Assembly (NCBI RefSeq): GCF_003097315.1
Contig: NZ_QDDL01000002.1
Span: 372,001-436,000 of the forward strand
Length of the DNA stretch: 64,000 bases
Source of the DNA: Pelagibaculum spongiae
GTDB lineage: Bacteria; Pseudomonadota; Gammaproteobacteria; Enterobacterales; Pelagibaculaceae
Direction of reading: 5' to 3'
This document shows positions 18,558-25,747 of this stretch, piece by piece (the first letter of the stretch is position 1; every line of letters starts with the position of its first letter). The notes under the pieces are model-generated. The model was not told the DNA's origin. It did not search any database and worked only from the letters and a program-made list of their open reading frames with translations. The position numbers were made by a program, and so were the translations under genes.

Positions 18558-18683
18558 CGTCATTCCCGCTAGAAAGTGCATGGATGCACTCAGTAAAGCG
18601 AATCAGGAGCCAAAGTCGAGAATGGCTGAACCCAGAGATAGGGAAGTTAAGCTGAGTCCCTTCCTCTCAATACGGGATGACCG
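18558..18683. repeat. Intergenic repeat D, copy 1 (GTCATTCCCG type)
   Basis: A non-coding stretch bounded by inverted ends CGTCATTCCCGC and CGGGATGACCG, the widespread GTCATTCCCG repeat type. A second, shorter member lies at 46130-46208. Confidence 0.55.
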
Positions 18684-18708
18684 CACTCAGCAACAAACCT
18701 TGCAGAAT

Positions 18709-18750
18709 AAAAAAACGCCGCGACTTCATTAGAAGCCGCGGCGTTTTTTT
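18709..18750. terminator. Strong bidirectional terminator
   Basis: CGCCGCG and CGCGGCG arms with extended pairing (ACTTC/GAAGC region) are flanked by an A-run and T7. It separates the convergent cytochrome c5 and CRP-like genes. Confidence 0.9.
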
Positions 18751-18768
18751 ATTTACAGGACAATGCGG

Positions 18769-19464
18769 TTAACGAGTACCGAAAACCACGATCGTCTTGC
18801 CCTTTACTGAAATCAAACCTTCTTGTTCCAGTGCCTTGAGCATTCGGCCAGCTGTTTCACGAGTACAGCCAACAATCTTGCCCAACTCTTGACGGGTAAT
18901 TGAAATTTGCATCCCATCGGGGTGTGTCATTGCATCGGGTTCTTTACATAAATCGAGCAAAGTACGTGCAATTTGACCGGCAATATCTAAAAACGCCAAT
19001 CGCCCAACTTTTCTACTAGCATGGGTTAATCGCTTACTAACTTGAGCACCTAGGTAGAGCAACATATCTTTCTGCTCAGCTAACAACTGCCCTTCCAACA
19101 AATTATGTAAATGCTTGTAACTGATGGATGCGATCACACATGGACTACGAGTTCGAACAGTGACATTGCGCTCTTCATTTTCAATGAAAACACCTGTTTC
19201 ACCTATGTACTCACCTGCATTGATATAAGTAAGAATAAGTTCATTGCCATCATCATCCTCCAACACTACTGCCACTGAGCCTTCTACCACATAAAACAAG
19301 GTGTCGGCTGAATCTCCTGGGCAGATAATATTGGTCTTGTTTGGATACTTACGCTGATGACAAAAGCTGAGAAACTTCTCCAGCCAGTATTCTTGCTGCT
19401 TGAATTGCAACTTTATCATTTTGATTCCGGTCCCGTTTTGCTTCTCTCTCCGGTGTCTGGCCAT
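18769..19464 (-). CDS. vfr: CRP/Vfr family cAMP-responsive regulator
   Basis: A cyclic-nucleotide-binding domain (about 20-130, with GEYIGETGVF at the phosphate-binding cassette) is followed by a winged helix. The C-terminal third, DAMTHPDGMQISITRQELG, IVGCTRETAGRMLKALEQEGL and VKGKTIVVFGTR, matches Pseudomonas Vfr and E. coli CRP almost residue for residue, including the recognition helix. It should bind TGTGA-N6-TCACA sites and act globally on virulence, motility and catabolism. The start is uncertain: ATG at 19464 has AGGAG 10 bases upstream; ATG at 19419 (MIKLQF) has GGAAT 6 bases upstream and is closer to the family length. The phosphate-binding Arg-Ser/Thr of CRP is replaced by a NVTVRT stretch, so cAMP dependence is likely but not certain. 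Confidence 0.9.
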   Translation of the reverse strand: MARHRREKQNGTGIKMIKLQFKQQEYWLEKFLSFCHQRKYPNKTNIICPGDSADTLFYVVEGSVAVVLEDDDGNELILTYINAGEYIGETGVFIENEERNVTVRTRSPCVIASISYKHLHNLLEGQLLAEQKDMLLYLGAQVSKRLTHASRKVGRLAFLDIAGQIARTLLDLCKEPDAMTHPDGMQISITRQELGKIVGCTRETAGRMLKALEQEGLISVKGKTIVVFGTR

Positions 19465-19637
19465 CCCCGGGGAGCTCCTGATGTCAGTTTAGTTATAAAT
19501 CCTGACCTCTCAAATGAATATTCTGATGAGAGCATCAATATTTTTTGTTATAGCACCCCCGATTTTTTAAAAACGGGCATGAGATTGGGCTTTAGAGCGA
19601 ATCAACTAGAAAGTTAGCCAAACATATTGATCGCAAA

Positions 19638-20039
19638 TTATTGAATAATAAATCGAGTAAATAGAATTTCTTCTACTCCGTAAGCTAATCCAGTTTCTTT
19701 TGTAAGCAGCTGTCGAACTTCTGCCAACGCTTGCTTACGCAAAATTTCCTTGCTGCCGGATTGCCTTAGTACGTCTTCACTCTGACCAAAGAGAAAGAAC
19801 GCCAACTGATTTCGAACTAATGGTTTGTTGTCATATACCGTTTGTCTGGCAATTTCTCCTCGAGTCATCAGCGTTACCTGAATCTGCAGGAAATGCAGTC
19901 TGCCATCACCACCCATGTAGTTAGTGGTAAACGGTTCGGTCAATTCAACATAATCAATCTGATCAGTACCCGATTGTTGAGCCGTGACAGGAAGCGCCAA
20001 AGCAATTAGCATTAAGAAAGTCAGCAGTTTTTGCAGCAT
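19638..20039 (-). CDS. FliL-like periplasmic protein
   Basis: A 133-residue protein with a FliL-type C-terminal domain: YVELTEPFTTNYMG, LHFLQIQVTLMTRG, VRNQLAFFLFGQS, then a conserved ending EILFTRFIIQ. It differs from flagellar FliL in starting with what looks like a cleavable signal peptide (MLQKLLTFLMLIALALPVTAQQ), so it is probably periplasmic. I start at the ATG at 20039, where AGAGG lies 5 bases upstream. It is isolated from flagellar genes and sits upstream of the divergent ubiC-ubiA unit, so a role outside the flagellar motor is likely. Confidence 0.8.
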   Translation of the reverse strand: MLQKLLTFLMLIALALPVTAQQSGTDQIDYVELTEPFTTNYMGGDGRLHFLQIQVTLMTRGEIARQTVYDNKPLVRNQLAFFLFGQSEDVLRQSGSKEILRKQALAEVRQLLTKETGLAYGVEEILFTRFIIQ

Positions 20040-20225
20040 GAAAACCTCTAGGGACATCACAATAAAATCTATCAGGAAAAACTTACCTGATCTCCGTTCA
20101 GTCGCAATTTTAAAACTGCATTAGCAGATAAAAATTTGCCCACCGAATCACAACTTCACAAAGGCTATTAACACGCAATCGCCCAACTATATCTCTTTCG
20201 GATCGCAGGAAAAGCTCAGGCGCGG

Positions 20226-20234
20226 TGTTATAAT
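20226..20234 (+). promoter_or_regulatory. Extended -10 promoter for ubiC-ubiA
   Basis: TGTTATAAT gives a perfect TATAAT with a TGN extension, 29 bases before the GTG start of ubiC. No good -35 is visible, which is usual for extended -10 promoters. Confidence 0.55.
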
Positions 20235-20263
20235 CGCCAAACCTTATCTGATTGAGAAAATTT

Positions 20264-20851
20264 GTGACGCTGAATTGCCCTTCGCTGCACCTTGGGCACA
20301 GCCCTGCTGACTGGCGAACTGCAGGTTGCTGGAGCCAGCAGCAACTCCCTGCTCCATTACGAAGCTGGTTGCTGGATAAAGGGTCATTAACCCGGAGACT
20401 ACAAGCTTATTCTGCCTGTGGTTTTAAGGTAATTCTGCTCAGCCAGGCCTGGCAGGGCATACTACAAGATGAGCGGCAAATTCTTGATATTCCACCGCGA
20501 AAGCGGGCTATGGTTCGAGAAGTACTTCTATGTGATGGAGAAAAGCCTTTGGTATACGCCAGAAGCATTATTCCAGATGCAACTTTTCGCGGCCCTGGCC
20601 GTTTTTTAACCAGATTGGGGAGTCGACCTTTAGGTGAAAAATTATTTTCAGATCACTCGGTAATACGCGGCCCTCTATCAGTGACTCGGTGCGATTCACG
20701 GCACAAACAATTTTGGCAAGCATGCTCAGCTGCACCAATTGACTTATGGCCTTCAGAGCTTTGGGGGCGCCGCTCGGTATTTAAATTAAACAATCAGCCA
20801 TTACTTGTCAGTGAATTTTTTCTACCTGAGTTATTAAAAAACCAGGCGTAA
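20264..20851 (+). CDS. ubiC: Chorismate lyase
   Basis: Cleaves chorismate to 4-hydroxybenzoate and pyruvate, the entry step of ubiquinone synthesis. Family motifs include PAPLRSWLLDKGSLTRRL, REVLLCDG, YARSIIP, LGSRPLGE and the C-terminal SVFKLNNQPLLVSEFFLP with the conserved Glu. Length, about 195 residues, is normal. I prefer the GTG at 20264; a TTG at 20252 in frame is the alternative. ubiA follows after 42 bases, so the two form the usual ubiCA unit. Confidence 0.92.
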   Translation: MTLNCPSLHLGHSPADWRTAGCWSQQQLPAPLRSWLLDKGSLTRRLQAYSACGFKVILLSQAWQGILQDERQILDIPPRKRAMVREVLLCDGEKPLVYARSIIPDATFRGPGRFLTRLGSRPLGEKLFSDHSVIRGPLSVTRCDSRHKQFWQACSAAPIDLWPSELWGRRSVFKLNNQPLLVSEFFLPELLKNQA

Positions 20852-20893
20852 ATCGATTTATTTATCGATGTATATCCAGGAGATTTAACAAAA

Positions 20894-21751
20894 GTGCTTG
20901 CAAAGCGAATTATTGCGTATGGTCAGTTAATGCGTTTAGATCGGCCAGTTGGCAGTTTACTTTTATTATGGCCAACTCTGTGGGCACTGTGGATTGCCGG
21001 TAATGGAATGCCAAAAGCCTCAGTAGTTGCGGTATTTATTGCAGGCGTATTTCTGATGCGCTCAGCGGGTTGCGTAATTAATGATTACGCCGACAGAAAA
21101 GTAGACGGCCATGTCGAACGGACCAAAAACCGACCACTTGCTAGTGGTAGAGTGACTGGTACTGAGGCCTTAGTTTTATTCGGTCTGCTTGGATTGTTGG
21201 CATTAATTTTAGTATTTACTCAAAATACGCTAACCATCATTATGGCTTTTGCTGGTGCTGTTTTTGCCACGGTTTATCCATTTTTAAAACGCTACACCAA
21301 CTTGCCACAGCTTGGCCTTGGCATTGCTTTTAGTTGGAGTGTTCCTATGGCCTTTGCTGCAGAAACCGCCACCGTTCCAATGATTGCTTGGTTAGTCTTT
21401 GTGTTAAATCTTATCTGGACCATTGCCTACGACACTCAATATGCCATGGTCGATCGCCCTGACGATTTAAAAATTGGCATTAAATCTACTGCGATCCTCT
21501 TTGGTAATTATGACCGGTTAATTGTGGGTATTTTACAAGCATTAACCCTTGCTGGTTTTTGGTTACTTGGCTGGTTGGAAGGATACGGCATTTATTACAA
21601 CAGCAGCCTATTGCTTGCCAGCACCATGGTGCTATGGCAACAATGGCTAACCCGTCATTGTGAACCCGCTGACTGCTTTCGAGCATTTTTGAATAATAGC
21701 TGGCTTGGCGGTGTTATTTTCTGTGGCTTGATGCTGCAATATCTCGCTTGA
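20894..21751 (+). CDS. ubiA: 4-hydroxybenzoate polyprenyltransferase
   Basis: An inner-membrane prenyltransferase of 285 residues with eight or nine helices. It attaches the polyprenyl tail to 4-hydroxybenzoate. The two Asp-rich motifs are present: NDYADRKVD and DTQYAMVDRPDD, which bind Mg-pyrophosphate. It starts with GTG, preceded by AGGAG about 10 bases upstream. The gene lies directly after ubiC, supplying the next step of the same pathway. Confidence 0.95.
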   Translation: MLAKRIIAYGQLMRLDRPVGSLLLLWPTLWALWIAGNGMPKASVVAVFIAGVFLMRSAGCVINDYADRKVDGHVERTKNRPLASGRVTGTEALVLFGLLGLLALILVFTQNTLTIIMAFAGAVFATVYPFLKRYTNLPQLGLGIAFSWSVPMAFAAETATVPMIAWLVFVLNLIWTIAYDTQYAMVDRPDDLKIGIKSTAILFGNYDRLIVGILQALTLAGFWLLGWLEGYGIYYNSSLLLASTMVLWQQWLTRHCEPADCFRAFLNNSWLGGVIFCGLMLQYLA

Positions 21752-21790
21752 TTTTAAAAGATTAAAGTTTTAGTTATTAGTGAATAAATA

Positions 21791-22984
21791 ATGGTCAATA
21801 AAAAACAGATGTACGATGTGATAGTAATTGGCGCAGGCGCAGCAGGTATGATGTGTGCTGCTACAGCAGCAGAACGCGGCAAAAAAGTTTTAATGATTGA
21901 ACAATCAAAAAAACCTGGCCGAAAAATATTAATGTCCGGCGGGGGGCGTTGTAATTTTACTAACTTGTATACCACCCATGAAAATTTCCTCTGCTCTAAC
22001 CCACACTTTGTTAAATCTGCATTATCACAATTTAATCAATGGGATTTTCAAGCGTTAGTGATTGAAGCAGGAATCAATTGGCACGAACGCGAGCATGGCC
22101 AATTGTTTTGCGACGATACCGCAGCAGATATCGTCAAACTATTGCTAGACCGTTGTGATAAAAGCGGTGTTGAACTGCTCAAAAACTGCACGCTAGAAAA
22201 TGTCTCCGGCCAGCAACCTTTTGTACTTGATACCAACCAAGGTCAGCTAAATGCAAAATCGGTGGTAATTGCTACCGGCGGTTTAACTGTCCCCAGCATG
22301 GATTCAACTGATATCGGCCATCGTATTTTCCGCCAATACGGCCATAAAGTTATTCCACTGCGCCCGGCACTGGTTCCCTTTATTCTGCAAGAAGTTTCCA
22401 ACGGCCCATTAAAAATCTTGGCCGGCATTAGCTTGCCAGTAGCGATTAGCTGCAATAAAAAAAGCTTTTCAGAAGCTCTGCTATTTACCCATAAAGGTAT
22501 TAGTGGCCCTTCAGTACTGCAGATATCTAACTATTGGAACAAAGGAGATAGTATTTCCATTGATTTATTACCAGACGAAAATGCTGCCGATTGGCTAATG
22601 AATGCCAGAGAAACCCACCCTAACCGGATGATCTCCACTCAACTGGCCAAGCAATTTCCCAAGCGATTAGTCGAAGCATTAATGCCGCTGTGGAAAATCA
22701 GCGATGGGCCACTAGGGCAAATGAAAAAGCAGCTACAACAGCAATTAATTGATTGCCTGCAAAGCTGGGAATTAACGCCTACTGGCACCGAGGGCTACCG
22801 CACCGCAGAAGTCACCATTGGTGGTGTCGATACCGACGGCTTCTCTTCAAAAACCATGCAAAGCAAAAAAGCTCCCGGATTATACGTGGTTGGTGAAGTA
22901 CTCGATGTCACCGGTCACCTTGGTGGGTTCAATTTTCAATGGGCCTGGAGTAGCGGCTATGCGGCGGGCATGGCGATCAAATAA
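21791..22984 (+). CDS. NAD(P)/FAD-dependent oxidoreductase, BaiN/YhiN (HI0933) family
   Basis: A 397-residue flavoprotein. The N-terminal dinucleotide-binding motif is VIGAGAAGMMCAATAAERGKK; GRKILMSGGGRCNFTN follows, then VIATGGLTVPSMDSTDIGH, and the C-terminal family signature GLYVVGEVLDVTGHLGGFNFQWAWSSGYAAG. Cytosolic; substrates in this family are mostly unknown. It starts 39 bases after ubiA, close enough to share its transcript, but the pathway link is unclear. The start at 21791 has no strong ribosome binding site. Confidence 0.9.
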   Translation: MVNKKQMYDVIVIGAGAAGMMCAATAAERGKKVLMIEQSKKPGRKILMSGGGRCNFTNLYTTHENFLCSNPHFVKSALSQFNQWDFQALVIEAGINWHEREHGQLFCDDTAADIVKLLLDRCDKSGVELLKNCTLENVSGQQPFVLDTNQGQLNAKSVVIATGGLTVPSMDSTDIGHRIFRQYGHKVIPLRPALVPFILQEVSNGPLKILAGISLPVAISCNKKSFSEALLFTHKGISGPSVLQISNYWNKGDSISIDLLPDENAADWLMNARETHPNRMISTQLAKQFPKRLVEALMPLWKISDGPLGQMKKQLQQQLIDCLQSWELTPTGTEGYRTAEVTIGGVDTDGFSSKTMQSKKAPGLYVVGEVLDVTGHLGGFNFQWAWSSGYAAGMAIK

Positions 22985-23145
22985 TGGTTCGCTCGAAACA
23001 AAAGTAATCCAAGCGACTTCTTTTTCTACCATGCAATGTTCATAGATATTTTCTGGTTCAGTCTTTAGATAAAAATTCTGATATAACAGACCTATCTTTT
23101 GCTGTTGCATAGCAAGTGCAGCCCATTTCAGGGGATAGATTCACG

Positions 23146-24150
23146 ATGAACCAAGCCAATTTTTTTTCTCGTGTTTCACTCGATCGTACTGGAGAGAAAC
23201 GCCATAACCAGCAATGGCTGGTCAAAAAATTACTCGATGAGAAAAGCCTCTTCTATTTATGCCACGGTGAACAATGGCTCGGCATACCTGAAAAAGGTTT
23301 GGTTGCCTGCTTTCATCAGCAAGTAGCTAAATTACTTAAGCATTTAGATAGCTGGGTATTTCTAGGCACCGTTCCTTGTAGCTCTGAAACAGACTGCTGC
23401 CAAGAAGGCGCGCTGAGCAAAGGGGAAATTGCAGAGTTTGCGTTAGACATTTCACATTTAGACCTAAGCGACAGTGAACTGGAAAAACTACCGGGAGAGT
23501 GGTGTTATCCCAGAGAGCTAGCTATGGTCAGCAGCGAACGCCAGGGCAGTTTGCTGGCAATGGCGTCCACGCTTTTACATTGGCACAGACGGCATCAATT
23601 TTGTGGCTGTTGCGGCAACAAAACAACGCTTGAAGCCGGTGGCCATGAAATCCTCTGTAGCAATTTGGACTGCCAACACAAAACCTATCCCAGAATTGAT
23701 CCATCGGTAATTATGTTGGTGCATGATCAAACCAGTTGCTTACTTGGTAGACAAGAACAATGGCAAGCAGGTAGGTTTTCGACCTTAGCAGGTTATGTAG
23801 AGCCAGCAGAAAGTCTAGAGCAAGCGGTTGCTAGAGAGGTGATGGAAGAATCTGGAATAAAAATCATCGATCCGATTTATCATTCTTCTCAACCTTGGCC
23901 ATTTCCTAATTCTTTGATGCTCGCCTTTACCGCTACACCGGTTAGCAGGGATATTACTTTGCATGATCAGGAATTAGCAGAAGCTCGCTGGTTCACCCGC
24001 CAAGAAATCGTCGATCAATTAAACAGCGGTGAATTAAAATTGCCGCCCACCATAGCAGTAGCCCGCCAGCTTATCGAAGATTGGTTTAATCAAGGCTGGG
24101 ATACTTCTCTTTCAAATATTATCCAATCGGTAGAAGCTGAAAAATCATGA
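23146..24150 (+). CDS. nudC: NAD-capped RNA hydrolase / NADH pyrophosphatase
   Basis: Hydrolyses NADH and removes NAD caps from RNA. The product has an N-terminal domain, a zinc ribbon (FCGCCG and CSNLDC), the Nudix box GYVEPAESLEQAVAREVMEESGI with REVMEE core, and the NudC signature SQPWPFPNSLM. The length of about 334 residues is longer than E. coli NudC (257) because of a larger N-terminal domain, as in Pseudomonas. I use the ATG at 23146. The stop overlaps the yheU start (ATGA), so the two are coupled. Confidence 0.93.
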   Translation: MNQANFFSRVSLDRTGEKRHNQQWLVKKLLDEKSLFYLCHGEQWLGIPEKGLVACFHQQVAKLLKHLDSWVFLGTVPCSSETDCCQEGALSKGEIAEFALDISHLDLSDSELEKLPGEWCYPRELAMVSSERQGSLLAMASTLLHWHRRHQFCGCCGNKTTLEAGGHEILCSNLDCQHKTYPRIDPSVIMLVHDQTSCLLGRQEQWQAGRFSTLAGYVEPAESLEQAVAREVMEESGIKIIDPIYHSSQPWPFPNSLMLAFTATPVSRDITLHDQELAEARWFTRQEIVDQLNSGELKLPPTIAVARQLIEDWFNQGWDTSLSNIIQSVEAEKS

Positions 24151-24386
24151 TTCAGATACCTTTGTCACAGATTCCAAAGGAAAATTTATCCAGAATGCTA
24201 GAAGAATTTGTCACGCGCAACGGGACAGATTATGGTATGCAAGAATGGTCACTTATGCAAAAAGTACAGCAAATTGAACACCAGCTACAAACTGGCCTTG
24301 CTGGTATCGTTTTTGACCAAGAAAGCGGCGAAGTTGATATATGGCCAGCGGAACGAATTCCAGCTGAATGGAAGCTGGCTGATTGA
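24147..24386 (+). CDS. yheU: YheU/UPF0270 family small protein
   Basis: A 79-residue cytosolic protein of unknown function. It matches E. coli YheU in the order IP...L...L..LEEFVTRNGTDYG, then QKV..I..QLQ.G.A.IVFD and a closing V-I-P segment. Its ATG overlaps the nudC stop by four bases, indicating translational coupling. Confidence 0.85.
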   Translation: MIQIPLSQIPKENLSRMLEEFVTRNGTDYGMQEWSLMQKVQQIEHQLQTGLAGIVFDQESGEVDIWPAERIPAEWKLAD

Positions 24387-24619
24387 GCAATCTACCAAGT
24401 AAAATGTAAATTCTAAAAATCAGTAGAATTAAGCTTGCTCGATTAAGAAGTGGCGACTAGTTTTAAAAGTCGCTACTCAGTGTGTTTTATACGAATATTG
24501 CTTGAGCGGTATTAAATCTGATGTGCTCATGACGTCAGACAGCAGTAATTCCAGCTTGATCAGTTGCTATTGAGTACTTTTGTAGCGATACAAAAATAAT
24601 AATTAAAAGAATAACAATA

Positions 24620-25552
24620 ATGAAACTAAAAAATTTCGCTGTTGTTGGCTTATTTTTCGGCATGTCGCTTGGGGTTCTGCTGTCACCTCAACCTGCCATT
24701 GCTGGCCAACCCATCATGATCAACAATCCAAGCGATGCTGCTTGTTGGTATAGCGATACTGCTGAAAAAATATTACGACTGGCACTGGAAAAAAGCATCA
24801 GTGAATACGGCGAACCTAACATCCAATACACCCGGGTTTCCTTACCTTTGTCTCGGGCAATGCTTGAGCTGCAATTTAGTGACAAGCTAGATATTCAGGC
24901 AGCTCCAGCTGCAGACCAATGGCCTGCTAGTAGCATCCCGATTCCTATCCCGGTATTTCAAGGGCTCTCTGGCTATCAAAAAATCTATCGCAACAACATT
25001 GGTCCTTCTCTGTCGTGGGTGGATCGTGCTGAACAATTACGTTTAAAAACTACCGCCATGCAAAGTGGTTGTGGAAAATTACTCGGCGATTTATTGGTCA
25101 GAAATGGGCTAAAAGTGCGGCGAGTTTCTGCTGGTGCTTCACTCAAATCAATGGTTGAGCTACAAAGAGTAGATTTAGTTGTCAGCCCTGCCATTGTTCC
25201 AGCTATGACTACAAAAGTAGATATAACCCATACATCGCAGGTGATTGCCGACCCTAAAATTATGCTTTATCTGCCTATGCCCATTTATTTTTATGTCAGC
25301 CAAGAAAAACCTGAACTAGCTAAACGTGTCGCACTAGGCATGCAGCGAGCATTGCAAGATGGATCAATGGATCGATTATTATCGCCATTACGCCAACAAA
25401 TCATTAAAGATTTAAATGGCCGAAGATTGATTTCCATGAAGAATATAAATGCACCTGAAAACTTACAAATAACTGGTTCTGCGCTACCCGGCTTAAAACC
25501 AGAAAAAAGCCAAAGCGGATATTCACAATATGCGCACTATGACAAAATGTAA
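24620..25552 (+). CDS. Secreted substrate-binding-like protein (SBP_bac_3 type)
   Basis: A 310-residue periplasmic protein. The signal peptide covers residues 1-28 (VLLSPQPAIAGQP). The body has the two-lobe solute-binding pattern: YTRVSLPLSRAMLELQFSDKLDIQAAP in lobe 1, RLKTTAMQSGCGKLLGDLLVRNG at the hinge, and a C-terminal KPELAKRVALGMQRALQDGSMDRL segment typical of the amino-acid-binding-like family. No permease or ATPase is adjacent, so it may be a stand-alone sensor-type protein. The upstream gap 24387-24619 holds a weak hairpin (24450-24478) and nothing else clear. Confidence 0.75.
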   Translation: MKLKNFAVVGLFFGMSLGVLLSPQPAIAGQPIMINNPSDAACWYSDTAEKILRLALEKSISEYGEPNIQYTRVSLPLSRAMLELQFSDKLDIQAAPAADQWPASSIPIPIPVFQGLSGYQKIYRNNIGPSLSWVDRAEQLRLKTTAMQSGCGKLLGDLLVRNGLKVRRVSAGASLKSMVELQRVDLVVSPAIVPAMTTKVDITHTSQVIADPKIMLYLPMPIYFYVSQEKPELAKRVALGMQRALQDGSMDRLLSPLRQQIIKDLNGRRLISMKNINAPENLQITGSALPGLKPEKSQSGYSQYAHYDKM

Positions 25553-25747
25553 TTAAATTTTTTAATCTAAAATAAATAAATTTGTAATCGACTTATCTGA
25601 CTAAAGAAATTTTAACACTAAAAATTTCAACAGATTTCTAACTATACGGCCCGCCAAACCATTATTAGAAGATAAAACAGACCCACGACGATCTCATTGA
25701 TTTCTGCTACTCTGCTGCCTTTGCTTTAGCCAGTCAATTACCTGTTT

